NCBI GenBank assembly: GCA_963773085.1
Contig: CAVYZS010000011.1
Span: forward strand, 372,001-436,000
Length of the DNA: 64,000 bases
Direction: 5' to 3'
DNA from: JAENVT01 sp963773085
GTDB taxonomy: Bacteria; Actinomycetota; Acidimicrobiia; Acidimicrobiales; Ilumatobacteraceae
The notes under the pieces were generated by a model. The model saw only the letters and a list, made by a program, of their open reading frames with translations. It was not told the origin of the DNA and searched no databases. This document shows, in pieces, positions 27,149 to 36,150 of the stretch. Position 1 is the first letter of the stretch. Every line of letters starts with the position of its first letter. Both the position numbers and the translations under genes were made by a program.

Positions 27149-28153
27149 CCGGGATGCTCGACGAGCCCTCCGGGGTGGCGGGCGAATCGCACCGGATCGG
27201 CGCCGTGCACCGGGCCGTCGGCGTCCCAAGGCCAGCCCCCGAAGCCTGTGCGCTGGTAGTCGGCAAAGGCCTGCTCGATCTCGGCACGCGTGTTCATCAC
27301 GAATGGTCCGTACTGGGCCACCGGCTCGCCGATGGGACGTCCCTGCAGCACCAGGCATTCAACCGCGGTGCCGCCGGCGCGGACTTCCACGTCGGTATCG
27401 CTGCGCAGCACCGCACCGGTCGAGGCAGCCGAGCTGATGATCGCCGATCGACAGCGTGTCGCCCTCGAAGAAGTACATGGTGCGGGCTACATCGTTGTGA
27501 ATGGTCGCCGGCATCGTCCACGTGGCGCCGGCGTCGAGACGCAGCACCCACACGGCGACCTCGGCGTCGTCGCCCGCCGCCCACGAGTTGGGTGGGGGCG
27601 AGGCCGGCTTGGCGTCACCGATGGCGCCGGCGACGATCGTGACGCTGCCGCCATCGAAGGTGACGACCGGGATGTCGTCGGCCCACAACATCGTGAAGTA
27701 CGGCTCGACCATCTTGGCGACCGCCGGCAGGTTGAGCCAGATCTGGAACAACTCCGTCGGATTGGGTTCCGAAGTGTCGACCAGGGGGAACATCTCGCTG
27801 TGCACGATGCCAGCGCCGGCCGTGAGCCATTGCGTGTCGCCCCGCCCGAAACGTGCCGCCGCGCCGAGCGAGTCGGAGTGGTCGATCAGCCCTTTGCGAA
27901 CCAGCGTGACGGTCTCGAAACCGCGGTGCGGATGCTGTGGAAAGCCGGGTACCTCGGCGCCGTGGTACATCCTCCAGCCATCCCTCGGCTCGAAGTCGTT
28001 CCCGATCTCACGACCCTCCAGCGTCGACGCCTCGGGGCCGAATCTTCCGTTGCCGACGGGGTACAGGTCGAGGTGGTGGACGCAGAACAGGAACGGGTCG
28101 ACCGTCGGCCATTGGAACCCCAACGGCACCTCCTGCAACACAGGATCGCTCAT
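27145..28153 (-). CDS. Pirin-family protein, one apparent frameshift
   Basis: A bicupin of the pirin family. The N-terminal cupin has RDGWRMYHG, PGFPQHPHRGFETVTLV and GDTQWLTAGAGIVHSEM, including the His/His/Glu iron ligands. The C-terminal cupin continues in another frame, with VECLVLQGRPIGEPVAQYG and the typical ending GPFVMNTRAEIEQAFADYQ and TGFGGWPW. The frame switch lies near 27425-27445. Both halves are well conserved, so a sequencing error is more likely than decay. Pirins act as transcription cofactors or quercetinase-like dioxygenases; no specific role can be given. It is coupled to the deacetylase gene. Confidence 0.75.
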
Positions 28154-28182
28154 GCATCAGAGGCTAGGGGCAGAGGCTCGGG

Positions 28183-29565
28183 CTACACCAGCGATGCAAT
28201 CACGTCGCCCAGTTGCCGCAGCGAGCGCACCTCGAAGGCGCCTCGGCAGTAGGCCCGATAGTCGTCCATCGCCGAGTCGGTCGCGCCCCATTCGTCCTCC
28301 GGCTCGGGGTTCAGCCAGAACACCCGGCGGGCCTGTTCGGCAATGGCGCGCAGCGCCTCGGCGCCGTCGGGCCGATAGTTGGTGCGGGCATCGCCGCAGA
28401 TGATCACCGTCGAGCGCGACGACACGGAATCTGCGAGGTGTTGCTCGACGAATCGTGTGAACGCTCGGCCGTAGTCGCTGTGCCCGTCGTCGCCGAGCAC
28501 GCCGCGTCGTTCGACGAACCGATTGACGTGGATCTCGTGCTGGGCGGACTCGAACAGATCGGTCACCTCGGCGATGCCATCGACGAAGGCGAAGCTGCGC
28601 ACCCGGCGCAACTCGTCGTGCAAAGCGTGCACGAGCGTGAAGGTGAACTGGGCGAACTCGGCCACCGATCCGCTGACGTCGCAGAGCAGCACCAGATCAG
28701 GACGATGCGGGTGGCGTCGCCGCATGACGACATCGAGCGGCACTCCGCCGGCCTGGAGCGACCTCCGAACCGTGCGACGTGGGTCGAGTCGACCGGTGCT
28801 GCGTAAACGTCGATGACTACTGATACGCGCCGCCAGCTGCCGGGCGAGTGGCTGTATCACGCGGCGGAGTTCGTTGAGCTCCAGCGACGACAGCTGCAGC
28901 ATGTCGCGGTCGGCCAACGCCGCGCCGATGTCGATGTCATGCGTGATCGGCTCCGCCTGCCATCCGCGTCGCGATTTCGGCTGCCAGTCGGCGGCGGAAC
29001 TGTTCGAGCATCGCCGCGAACTCGTTGCGAGCCAGCATCAGCTCGAGCTCGGTCAGCTCGCCCTCGCGACGGAGTTGTTGCATCGCGGCGCTCGAGCATG
29101 CGCGACAGGTCGATCGCCCGCATCACCTTGTGCAGGTAGTACCGCTCGCTGTGCTCGGCGTCGTCGTCGAAGCCGGCGAGCGCTTCGACTGCCTGCTGGG
29201 CGAGCATGGCGATCTGTGCCTCGTCGCCCAGCTGCAGGGCTTGCAGCAGCGCATTCGACAGCTCGCTCGGCGGCGTCGGCGTTGGCTCGTCGCGGGGTGT
29301 CGCCGGGATCGTCGCCCGTCCAGCCGCCGACGCCGGCGAACACCGCTGCGAAAAGCGCGATCGAACTCGCCCGTCGGATCGGAGCTCTTCACCAGGGTCG
29401 CCCGCAGACCTGCCTTGACCGACTCGCGTTCGTCGAGGGGCAGATGGGTGAGGGCAGTGAAGGCGTCGATCACCGCGCCCGTCGTGACATCGATGCCGCG
29501 ACGGCGGAGGTGATCGACGAGGACCTCGACGCGACCGATGAGGGGATGAGCTGGCTCGATTCATC
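28183..29565 (-). pseudogene. CoxE-like von Willebrand factor A domain protein, three apparent frameshifts
   Basis: The C-terminal 240 residues are in one frame and carry the MIDAS motif LLCDVSGSVAEF, then SFAFVDGIAEVT and the SDYGRAFTRF segment typical of CoxE-type VWA proteins. Upstream, other frames encode the expected N-terminal half: VEVLVDHLRRRGIDV, HLPLDERESVKAGLRATLV, SSDPTGEFDRAF, then SERYYLHKVMRAIDLS and ELELMLARNEFAAML. Frame changes are needed near 29545, 29330-29400 and 29090. The ATG at 29565 overlaps the IclR stop. CoxE proteins usually pair with a MoxR-type AAA ATPase in metal-cofactor maturation; no MoxR gene is visible here. Confidence 0.7.
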
Positions 29566-30350
29566 GCTTCGCCAACTGCGTCTCGATGCTGCGCGCCGCG
29601 GCCAGGAGTTCGGGCAGGATGACTCCGCGCAACTCCTTGAGCGTGACCCGCGCCGCGTGGGTGCCGACGTTGATCGCCGCCAACGTTCGGCCGCGTCGAT
29701 CGCGCAATGGTGCGGCGACGGATCTGATGCCTTCCTCGAGCTCCTGGTCGACCAGTGCGTATCCCTGGGTGCGCACGGCGTGCACCTCGGTGCGCAGGGC
29801 GTCGATGTCGGTGATCGATTGCGATGTCAGTTCGGTGATGACCAGCCCTTCGAGGAACTCGTCGAGATGTTCCTCGGACGAGGCCTGCCAGCAGCACCCG
29901 TCCCATCGACGTCCACGCCGCGGGCAGTCGTGAGCCGATCGCCAGCGAGATCCCCATGATCCGCTGGGTGTTGACCCGCGCCACGTACACGATCTGTGTG
30001 CCGTCGAGCACCGATGCCGACACGCTCTCGTGGACACGATCAGAGAGTGCCTCCATGAACGGCTGGGCGATGTCGGGCAACTGCAACGACGAGACGTAGG
30101 CGAAGCCGAGGTCGAGCACGCGTGGTGTCAGCTCGAAGGTTCGTCCGTCGGTGCACACGTAGCCGAGCGTGACCAGGGTGAACAGCAGGCGGCGAGCGGT
30201 GGCCCGGGTGAGACCGGTTGCCCGTGCCATGTCGGCCAGTGTCATGGCCGGCCGCTCGGCGTTGAACGCCTGCAGCACGGTAAGGCCGCGGCTCAGCGAC
30301 TGGACGTAGTCTCGTTCCGGGCTGTCACTTGACACCCTGCCGCTTGACAT
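29561..30350 (-). CDS. IclR-family regulator (PcaR/PobR-like), one apparent frameshift
   Basis: About 262 residues when joined. The N-terminal winged helix reads SLSRGLTVLQAFNAERPAMT and ATGLTRATARRLLFTL. The effector domain begins in the same frame (LPDIAQPFMEAL, SVSASVLDGTQIVYVARV, WTSMGRVLLAGL) and continues from about 29885 in another frame (GYALVDQELEEGIRSVAAPL, RTLAAINVGTHA). The ending and spacing are typical of PcaR/PcaU/PobR, which control aromatic catabolism. The gene is divergent from the hydroquinone operon with a large inverted repeat between them, so it is the probable regulator. The ATG at 30350 follows no strong Shine-Dalgarno sequence. Confidence 0.8.
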
Positions 30351-30370
30351 TGGGGCACACCTCCCGCGAC

Positions 30371-30410
30371 AATGTTCACATATCGCACGAGTGTGCGCAA
30401 TGCGAACATT
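30371..30410. promoter_or_regulatory. Inverted repeat, probable IclR-type operator for the hydroquinone operon
   Basis: The 18-base arm AATGTTCACATATCGCAC (30371-30388) and arm GTGCGCAATGCGAACATT (30393-30410) match at 15 of 18 positions, separated by GAGT. The site is centred in the 98-base gap between the divergent regulator and dioxygenase genes, 20 bases before the regulator ATG and 38 before the operon GTG. Confidence 0.75.
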
Positions 30411-30448
30411 TGCCTTGAGCACTGTGTCCTGAGCAATGAGGGGGTTGC

Positions 30449-30942
30449 GTGACCGAGTACGTCACCAAGTTCGGGTCGCTCGCCGACTACGACAAGGGCG
30501 GTATCGACCTGATCAACGACCAGGCCAAGAACTACGCCTTCTCCAACATCTTCGAGGTCGCCAACTCGTCGAAGCCGTGGGAGAAGGTCGCGGTCGGCAA
30601 GAACATGCAGTACGTGCTCGAGGCCATCCGCGCCGAGGGCACCAGCGAATGGCGCACCTGCGCACACGACGAGTTCCCGCTGTGCATGGACGGTGAGGTC
30701 ACGATCGAACTGGTCAAGCTCGACACGCCCGCCGTGCCCGACGACAAGGAGGGCTCGGTAAGCTCGACGGCGAGCCGGTCGGCAAGAAGATGGGTCGAAT
30801 CGTGCTGCGTAGGGGCCACCAGGCGCTGCTGCCCGCCAACGCTGCCTATCGCATGAGCGCCACGGCGCCCAGCGTCATCCTGCTACAGACCATCCTCGGC
30901 GACGACACGATCGAGCGCTGGGCCGACATCTGCCTGAGCTGA
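30449..30942 (+). CDS. hqdA: Hydroquinone 1,2-dioxygenase small subunit, one apparent frameshift
   Basis: About 164 residues when joined, matching the roughly 18-19 kDa small subunit of HapCD/PnpCD/HqdAB enzymes. The first frame (to about 30757) begins MTEYVTKFGSLADYDKGGID and includes NAFSN-like NYAFSNIFEVANSSKPWEKV and ECRT-like SEWRTCAHDEFPLCMDGEV. A second frame then gives KLDGEPVGKKMGRIVLRRGH and ends ERWADICLS. A missing C near 30757 would restore one frame. The next gene is the large subunit with its iron ligands intact, so the assignment rests on pairing as well as sequence. First gene of the operon, GTG start. Confidence 0.8.
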
Positions 30943-30969
30943 CCAATCTGCTGACAAGGAACAACTGAC

Positions 30970-31944
30970 ATGACCATGACCGACGTCCAATCGACCGATC
31001 CGAACGCGCAGGGTTACCGCGAGTTCAGCCTCGGCGCGTTCCACTTCTCCCGCGACGAGTACTTCGTGCACATCACCTGGCCGACGGGCAAGCACGTGAT
31101 GAGCGCCGACGTGTTCCTGCGGGCTCTGCAGCGCGATGTCGCGTGGGACTTCTTCTACGGCACTGTCAACTTCGACAGCGTGTTCGGCACCGTCAACCAC
31201 TACGGCACGGTCGACATGTTCGCCGGCCGGTTCAACGACGCATACCGCAAGGCCGAACTCGACCACACCGAGAACTTCGAATCCGGCCTCATCCGGGAAA
31301 CGTTCAAGGCGATGCTCGACGACTGGACCAACGCCTCGTTCGATCCGTTCGCCAGCCCCGCCGAGACCGACAAGCCGTTCGGCGTCAAGGATGGCAGCAA
31401 CACCGACGCCATCACCCGTCGGCGAGTCGCCGCGGCGCGGATGGTCAGCGTGCCAGGCGACGAGAAGATCCGTACCGACGAGACACACCCGGTCAACCGC
31501 ATGTTCGCCGACGTGCCGCAGGACGAGCCCGAGGTGTACCCCGAGCCCGGCTTCGAGAACGAGGTCGCGGCCTACAACCTGTACGCCTACATCAGCCGCA
31601 GCGACGTCACGTGGAACCCCAGTGTCGTCAGCGTCTGCAAGGCCAGCCTGTACTGCCCGACGAGCGAGGAGTACGTCCTGCCCGTCTTCCACGGCAACGA
31701 CCGCGTCGAGTGGTTCGTGCAGCTCAGCGACGAGATCGTGTGGGACGTGCAGGACCGCGACACCGGCGCGCCGCGCAGCAAGGTCACGATGAAGGCCGGC
31801 GACGTCGCGGCGATGCCCGGCGACATCCGTCATCAGGGCTACAGCGCCAAGCGTTCGATGCTGCTGGTGTGGGAGAACGCCTCGCCGGAGCTGCCGGAGA
31901 TGATCCGCACCGGCAAGGCGAGCGTGTATCCCGTCGACTTCTGA
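30970..31944 (+). CDS. hqdB: Hydroquinone 1,2-dioxygenase large (catalytic) subunit
   Basis: A 324-residue cupin-type protein that cleaves the hydroquinone ring to 4-hydroxymuconic semialdehyde using Fe(II) and O2. The motif FHGNDRVEWF places His241, Asn243 and Glu247, and GDIRHQGYS places His288. Order and spacing equal the PnpD ligands as I recall them (His256, Asn258, Glu262, His303), including the 47-residue gap to the last His. It lies 27 bases after the small subunit and its stop overlaps the next ATG. The frame is intact although neighbours on both sides are broken. Confidence 0.9.
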   Translation: MTMTDVQSTDPNAQGYREFSLGAFHFSRDEYFVHITWPTGKHVMSADVFLRALQRDVAWDFFYGTVNFDSVFGTVNHYGTVDMFAGRFNDAYRKAELDHTENFESGLIRETFKAMLDDWTNASFDPFASPAETDKPFGVKDGSNTDAITRRRVAAARMVSVPGDEKIRTDETHPVNRMFADVPQDEPEVYPEPGFENEVAAYNLYAYISRSDVTWNPSVVSVCKASLYCPTSEEYVLPVFHGNDRVEWFVQLSDEIVWDVQDRDTGAPRSKVTMKAGDVAAMPGDIRHQGYSAKRSMLLVWENASPELPEMIRTGKASVYPVDF

Positions 31945-33411
31945 TGCAGCACCCAGCTCTTCATCGGCGGCGAGTTCGTCGACGGTGTCGACGGCGGCGA
32001 CCATCGAGGTCATCAACCCGCACGACTGCTCGGTGATCACCGAGATCGCCGAGGCGTCGGGCGGCCGATGTCGATCGTGCCGTCGATGCCGCTGCAGCGG
32101 CCTTCCCGGCCTGGCGGAGCACGGCTGCTGCCGATCGCGGCCGCCTTCTGCTGAAACTGGCCGACGCCATCGAGGTCAATGGCGAAGAGCTCGCCCAGTT
32201 CGAAAGCCTCGACACCGGTCACCCGATCAGCGACGCCCGCAAGCTCGACGTACCCCGAACCGCCGCATGCTTCCGCTACTTCGGCGGCATGGCCGACAAG
32301 TTGCAGGGTGATGTCATCCCCGTCGAACCGGGGTTCTTGAACTACGTCCAGCGCGAGCCGTTGGGGGTCGTCGGGCAGATCGTGCCGTGGAACTTCCCGC
32401 TGATGTTCTGCTCGTGGAAGATGGGTCCGGCGCTGGCGGCCGGCAACACCGTGGTGCTGAAGCCCAGTGAGCTGACGCCGCTGTCGTCGCTGCGGCTGGC
32501 CGAGCTGATGACCGAGGTCGGGTTCCCCGCAGGCGTGGTCAACATGGTGCCCGGCTTCGGCGCCGCCGCCGGCGAGCGCCTGGCCACTCATCCCGACGTC
32601 GCCAAGATCGCGTTCACCGGGTCGACGGCAACGGGCAGGCGCATCGTCGAGTATTCGGCGTCCAACCTGAAGCGCGTGCAACTCGAGCTCGGCGGCAAGG
32701 GTGCCAACATCGTGTTCGACGACGCGATCATTCCGGCCGCCGTCGGTGGCAGCGCGTTCGCCATCTTCCACAACCAGGGCCAGGCCTGCATCGCCGGGTC
32801 GCGGTTGCTGCTGCACGAGAAGATCGCCGACGAGTTCCTCGAACGTTTCGTCACCCTGGCCCGCTCGATCCGACTCGGCAATCCGCTCGATCCGTCCACC
32901 GAGATGGGCCCACTGACGTCACCGATGCACCGCGACCGCGTCCTCAGCTACGTCAAGGTTGCCCTCGACGAGGGAGGCGAGATCATCACCGGCGGTCAAG
33001 CGCCCTCCGACCCGGCGCTCGCCAACGGTTGCTACATCGAACCGACCGTCGTTCGCGCCAAGCCTGGCGACCGAGTCTGTCAGGAAGAGGTGTTCGGCCC
33101 GTTCGTCACCGTGTCGACGTTCTCCGACGACGACGAGGCGTTGGCCATCGCCAACAGCACTGACTACGGCCTCGGTGGCGGCCTGTGGACGCAGAATCTG
33201 TCGCGCGCCCATCGCATGGCCGCCGCGATGCGCAGCGGCATGGTGTGGGTCAACTCGTACAAGCGGGTCAGCCCGGGTCTCGCCGTTCGGCGGAACCGGG
33301 CTCAGTGGGTACGGCCGGGAGATGGGATTCGAGGCGATGCGCGAGTACACCGAGGCCAAGAGCATCTGGATCAACGTCGACGCCCAGATCCCGCCCTGGT
33401 ACCCGAGATGA
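31944..33411 (+). pseudogene. 4-Hydroxymuconic-semialdehyde dehydrogenase-type aldehyde dehydrogenase, about four apparent frameshifts
   Basis: An NAD(P)-dependent aldehyde dehydrogenase of about 489 residues when joined. The frame is long and clean from about 32075 to 33280: VVGQIVPWNFPLMF, KPSELTPLS, FTGSTATGRRIVEYSA, LELGGKGAN (catalytic Glu), HNQGQACIAGSR (catalytic Cys) and EEVFGPFV. The N-terminus (STQLFIGGEFVDGVDGG, TIEVINPHDCSVITEIAEAS) and the C-terminus (SPFGGTGLSGYGREMGFEAM, then IWINVDAQIPPWYPR) are in other frames, with switches near 31947, 32000, 32060 and 33283. In its operon place it should oxidise 4-hydroxymuconic semialdehyde to maleylacetate. All expected residues survive, arguing for sequence error. 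Confidence 0.8.
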
Positions 33412-33474
33412 TGGTCGGGACTGGCCTCCGCTTCGCTTCGGCTGCTCCCTCCTTGGTCGTGGGCAGGTACCGCG

Positions 33475-34313
33475 ATGATCACGTCACTTCGCGAGGCCGT
33501 CGCCGAGCATGTGCACGACGGCGACACGCTGGCGCTGGAGGGCTTCACCCACCTCATCCCGCACGCCGCTGGGCACGAGATCATCCGCCAGGAACGACGC
33601 AACCTCCATCTCGTGCGAATGACACCCGACATGGTCTACGACCAACTGATCGGGTCCGGGTGCGTGACCAAACTGACGTTCTCGTGGGGCGGCAATCCCG
33701 GGGTCGGTTCGCTGCAGCGATTTCGCGATGCCGTCGAGAACCAGTGGCCGCACCCGCTGGAGATCGAAGAGCACAGCCACGCCGGCATGGCGACGCGCTA
33801 CGCCGCCGGTGCAGCGGGGCTGCCGTTCGGGATGTTGCGCGGCTACGTCGGCACCGATCTGCCGAACCACACCACCACGATCAAGACGGTCGAGTGCCCG
33901 TTCACCGGCGAGGTGCTGGCCGCGGTGCCGGCGATCAATCCGGACGTCGGCATCATCCATGCCCAGCGGGCCGATCGAGCCGGCAACGTGCAGATCTGGG
34001 GCCTGCTCGGCGTACAGAAGGAAGCGGTGCTGGCTTCGACAGCGATCGATCGTCACCGTCGAGGAGATCGTCGACGAACTGCCCGCCGGTGCCGGGCGCG
34101 ATCGTGCTGCCATCGTGGGTCGTCAGCGCGGTGTGTCATGTACCCGGCGGCGCCCACCCGAGCTTCGCGATGGGATTCTCGGTGCGCGACAACGCGTTCT
34201 ACAAGGCATGGGATGCGATCTCGAAGGACCGTGACGCTTTCACCGCGTGGATCGACAAGCACGTGATGGGCACAGCTGACTTCGCCGAGTACTGCGAGAG
34301 CGTGGGTATCTGA
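33475..34313 (+). CDS. 3-Oxoadipate CoA-transferase, alpha subunit, one apparent frameshift
   Basis: About 279 residues when joined. The first frame begins MITSLREAVAEHVHDGDTLA and has GFTHLIPHAAGHEII, FSWGGNPGVGSL and PFGMLRGYVGTDLPNH. From about 34045 another frame carries VTVEEIVDELPPVPGAIVLP, then HVPGGAHPSFAMG and ends EYCESVGI. This is the PcaI/CatI type of family I CoA-transferase alpha subunit, which with the next gene moves CoA from succinyl-CoA to 3-oxoadipate. The stop overlaps the beta-subunit start (TGATG). The operon position after the dehydrogenase supports 3-oxoadipate as substrate; motif evidence alone gives only the family. Confidence 0.78.
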
Positions 34314-35077
34314 TGGCCGAATACACGACCGACGAGTTGATGATCGTCAACGCCGCCCGCCAACTCGGCGCCCTCGCCGCTGCCGGCAAGCGCCAGTGTT
34401 TCGTCGGCATCGGCTTGCCGTCGACGGCCGCCAACCTGGCTCGCCGCCTGTACCCGTCGAGCCGGTGCTGATCTACGAGTCCGGTTGCATCGGTTCCAAG
34501 CCGACCGGCTTGCCGCTGTCGATCGGCGATGGCGAGCTTGCCGAGACCAGCGACGCCGTCGTCAGCGTGCCCGAGATCTTCGCCTACTGGCTGCAGGCGG
34601 GTCGCATCGACATCGGCTTCCTCAGCGGTGCCCAGCTCGACAGGTACGCCAACATCAACTCCACGGTGATCGGCTCGTACGAGGTCGCCGAAGACCCGCC
34701 TGCCCGGTGCCGGTGGAGCGCCCGAGATCGCCGCATCGGCCGGCGCCGTGATGGTGATCATGCGCCAGTCGATGCCCGGGCGTTCGTCGAGCGCTGCGAC
34801 TTCCGCACGTCGATCGGGTACGGCGACGGCAAGGGTGATCGCGAGCGGTTCGGCCTGCGTGGCGGCGGGCCCGAAGTGGGTGATCACCGACCTCGCCGTG
34901 ATGGAGCCCGATCCCGAGACCTGCGAGCTGGTGGTCGTCGCCCTGCATCCCGGAGTCACCCGCGACCAGGTGGTCGCCGCCACCGGCTGGGCCGTGCGCT
35001 TCGCCGACGACCTGACCACCACCGACGAGCCAACAGCCGCCGAGCTCGACACACTGCGCGCGCTGCAGGCGGCATGA
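34313..35077 (+). pseudogene. 3-Oxoadipate CoA-transferase, beta subunit, about four apparent frameshifts
   Basis: The expected protein of about 254 residues is spread over three frames. The N-terminus reads MAEYTTDELMIVNAARQLG, then CFVGIGLPSTAANLARR. A second frame has PVLIYESGCIGSKPTGLPLS with the catalytic Glu of beta subunits, then GELAETSDAVVSVPEIFAYW. Later pieces are FRTSIGYGDGKGDRERFGLR, then GPKWVITDLAVMEPDPETCE. Switches lie near 34465, 34705, 34785 and 34865. It is the partner of the gene before it, and its stop overlaps the maleylacetate reductase start. With four breaks this is the worst-affected gene in the window. Confidence 0.7.
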
Positions 35078-36150
35078 ATCCGTTCACCTACGACCAGCTT
35101 CCGGGGCGCATCGTGTTCGGGGTCGGTCGCCTGGCCGAGGTCGGGGCCGAGGTCGAGCGTCTCGGCGGGCAGCGGGCAATGTTGATCTCCGATTGGGCCA
35201 CGGCCGAGGCCGCGGCGGCGGTCACCGGACAACTCGGATCGCGTCTGGTGCTGGCATGGGACGAGGTCGCCCAACACGTGCCTGTCGAACTCGCCGAACG
35301 GGCGCGCTCGGCGGCGACCGACGTCGCGATCGACTGCGTGGTGTGCATCGGCGGTGGCTCGTCGACAGGCCTGGCCAAGGCCATGGCGTTGAGCCATGCC
35401 GTTCCCATCGTCGCCGTGCCGACGACCTATGCCGGAAGTGAGCAGACGACGATCTACGGCCTCACCGGAGGCCGTCACAAGCAGACCGGCAAGGACCCGA
35501 TCGTGCTGCCCAAGACGGTCGTCTACGACCCCGAACTCACCGTCGGCCTGCCGCTGCAGGTCACCGGACCGTCGGCCTTCAACGCCCTTGCCCACTCGGT
35601 CGAGGCGCTTTATGCACCGGGCAACAACCCGATCACGTCGGCGCTGGCGCTCGAAGGGGTGCGCGCCATTCATCAGTCGTTGCCGACCGTGATGGCTTCG
35701 CCCGGCGACCTCGACGCCCGGGGCATGTTGCTGTACGGCGCTTACCTGTCCGGCGTCGCGCTCGGCACGACCTCGACCGGGTTGCACCACAAGCTGTGTC
35801 ACGTGCTGGGCGGCAGGTTCAACCTCGTGCATGCCGACGCGCACTCGGTCATCTTGCCGCACGCCATCGCCTTCAACGCTCCGGCATTGCCGGCCGAAAT
35901 GGCCAGATTGGCCGACGCTCTCGGCGTGCACGACGGCGATCCGGCGGCGGCGCTGTGGGATCTGGCGGTGGCCAGCAACGTGCCGACCAGGCTCGCCGAC
36001 CTTTCGGGAACCGATGGGTTGCTGAAGCGCGACGAGCTCGCCGGCGCGGCACACGCCGCAGCCGAGGAGATCACGGTCAACCCCCGTCCTGTCACCGAGG
36101 CGGATCTGCTCGGCATCTTGGAACGGGCATACGAAGGAGTCCGACCATGA
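35074..36150 (+). CDS. Maleylacetate reductase
   Basis: A 358-residue iron-type alcohol dehydrogenase superfamily protein that reduces maleylacetate to 3-oxoadipate with NAD(P)H. It starts MNPFTYDQLPGRIVFGVG. It has VCIGGGSSTGLAKAMALS (nucleotide binding), PTTYAGSEQTTIYGLTGGRH, a motif characteristic of maleylacetate reductases, GPSAFNALAHSVEALYA and TSTGLHHKLCHVLGG. The ATG overlaps the CoA-transferase stop and the stop overlaps the thiolase start. The frame is intact. It fits exactly between the semialdehyde dehydrogenase and the CoA-transferase steps. Confidence 0.92.
   Translation: MNPFTYDQLPGRIVFGVGRLAEVGAEVERLGGQRAMLISDWATAEAAAAVTGQLGSRLVLAWDEVAQHVPVELAERARSAATDVAIDCVVCIGGGSSTGLAKAMALSHAVPIVAVPTTYAGSEQTTIYGLTGGRHKQTGKDPIVLPKTVVYDPELTVGLPLQVTGPSAFNALAHSVEALYAPGNNPITSALALEGVRAIHQSLPTVMASPGDLDARGMLLYGAYLSGVALGTTSTGLHHKLCHVLGGRFNLVHADAHSVILPHAIAFNAPALPAEMARLADALGVHDGDPAAALWDLAVASNVPTRLADLSGTDGLLKRDELAGAAHAAAEEITVNPRPVTEADLLGILERAYEGVRP

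Noticed and set aside
28857..30422. A single 521-residue minus-strand frame joining the IclR start to the CoxE region
   Set aside because: It joins the N-terminus of the regulator, out-of-frame sequence and a fragment of the VWA protein. Conserved blocks show two separate genes with frame breaks.
30449..35077. Programmed ribosomal frameshifting in the hydroquinone operon
   Set aside because: No slippery heptamer or common sequence is found at the breaks, shifts go in different directions, and some genes need four. Sequence error is simpler.
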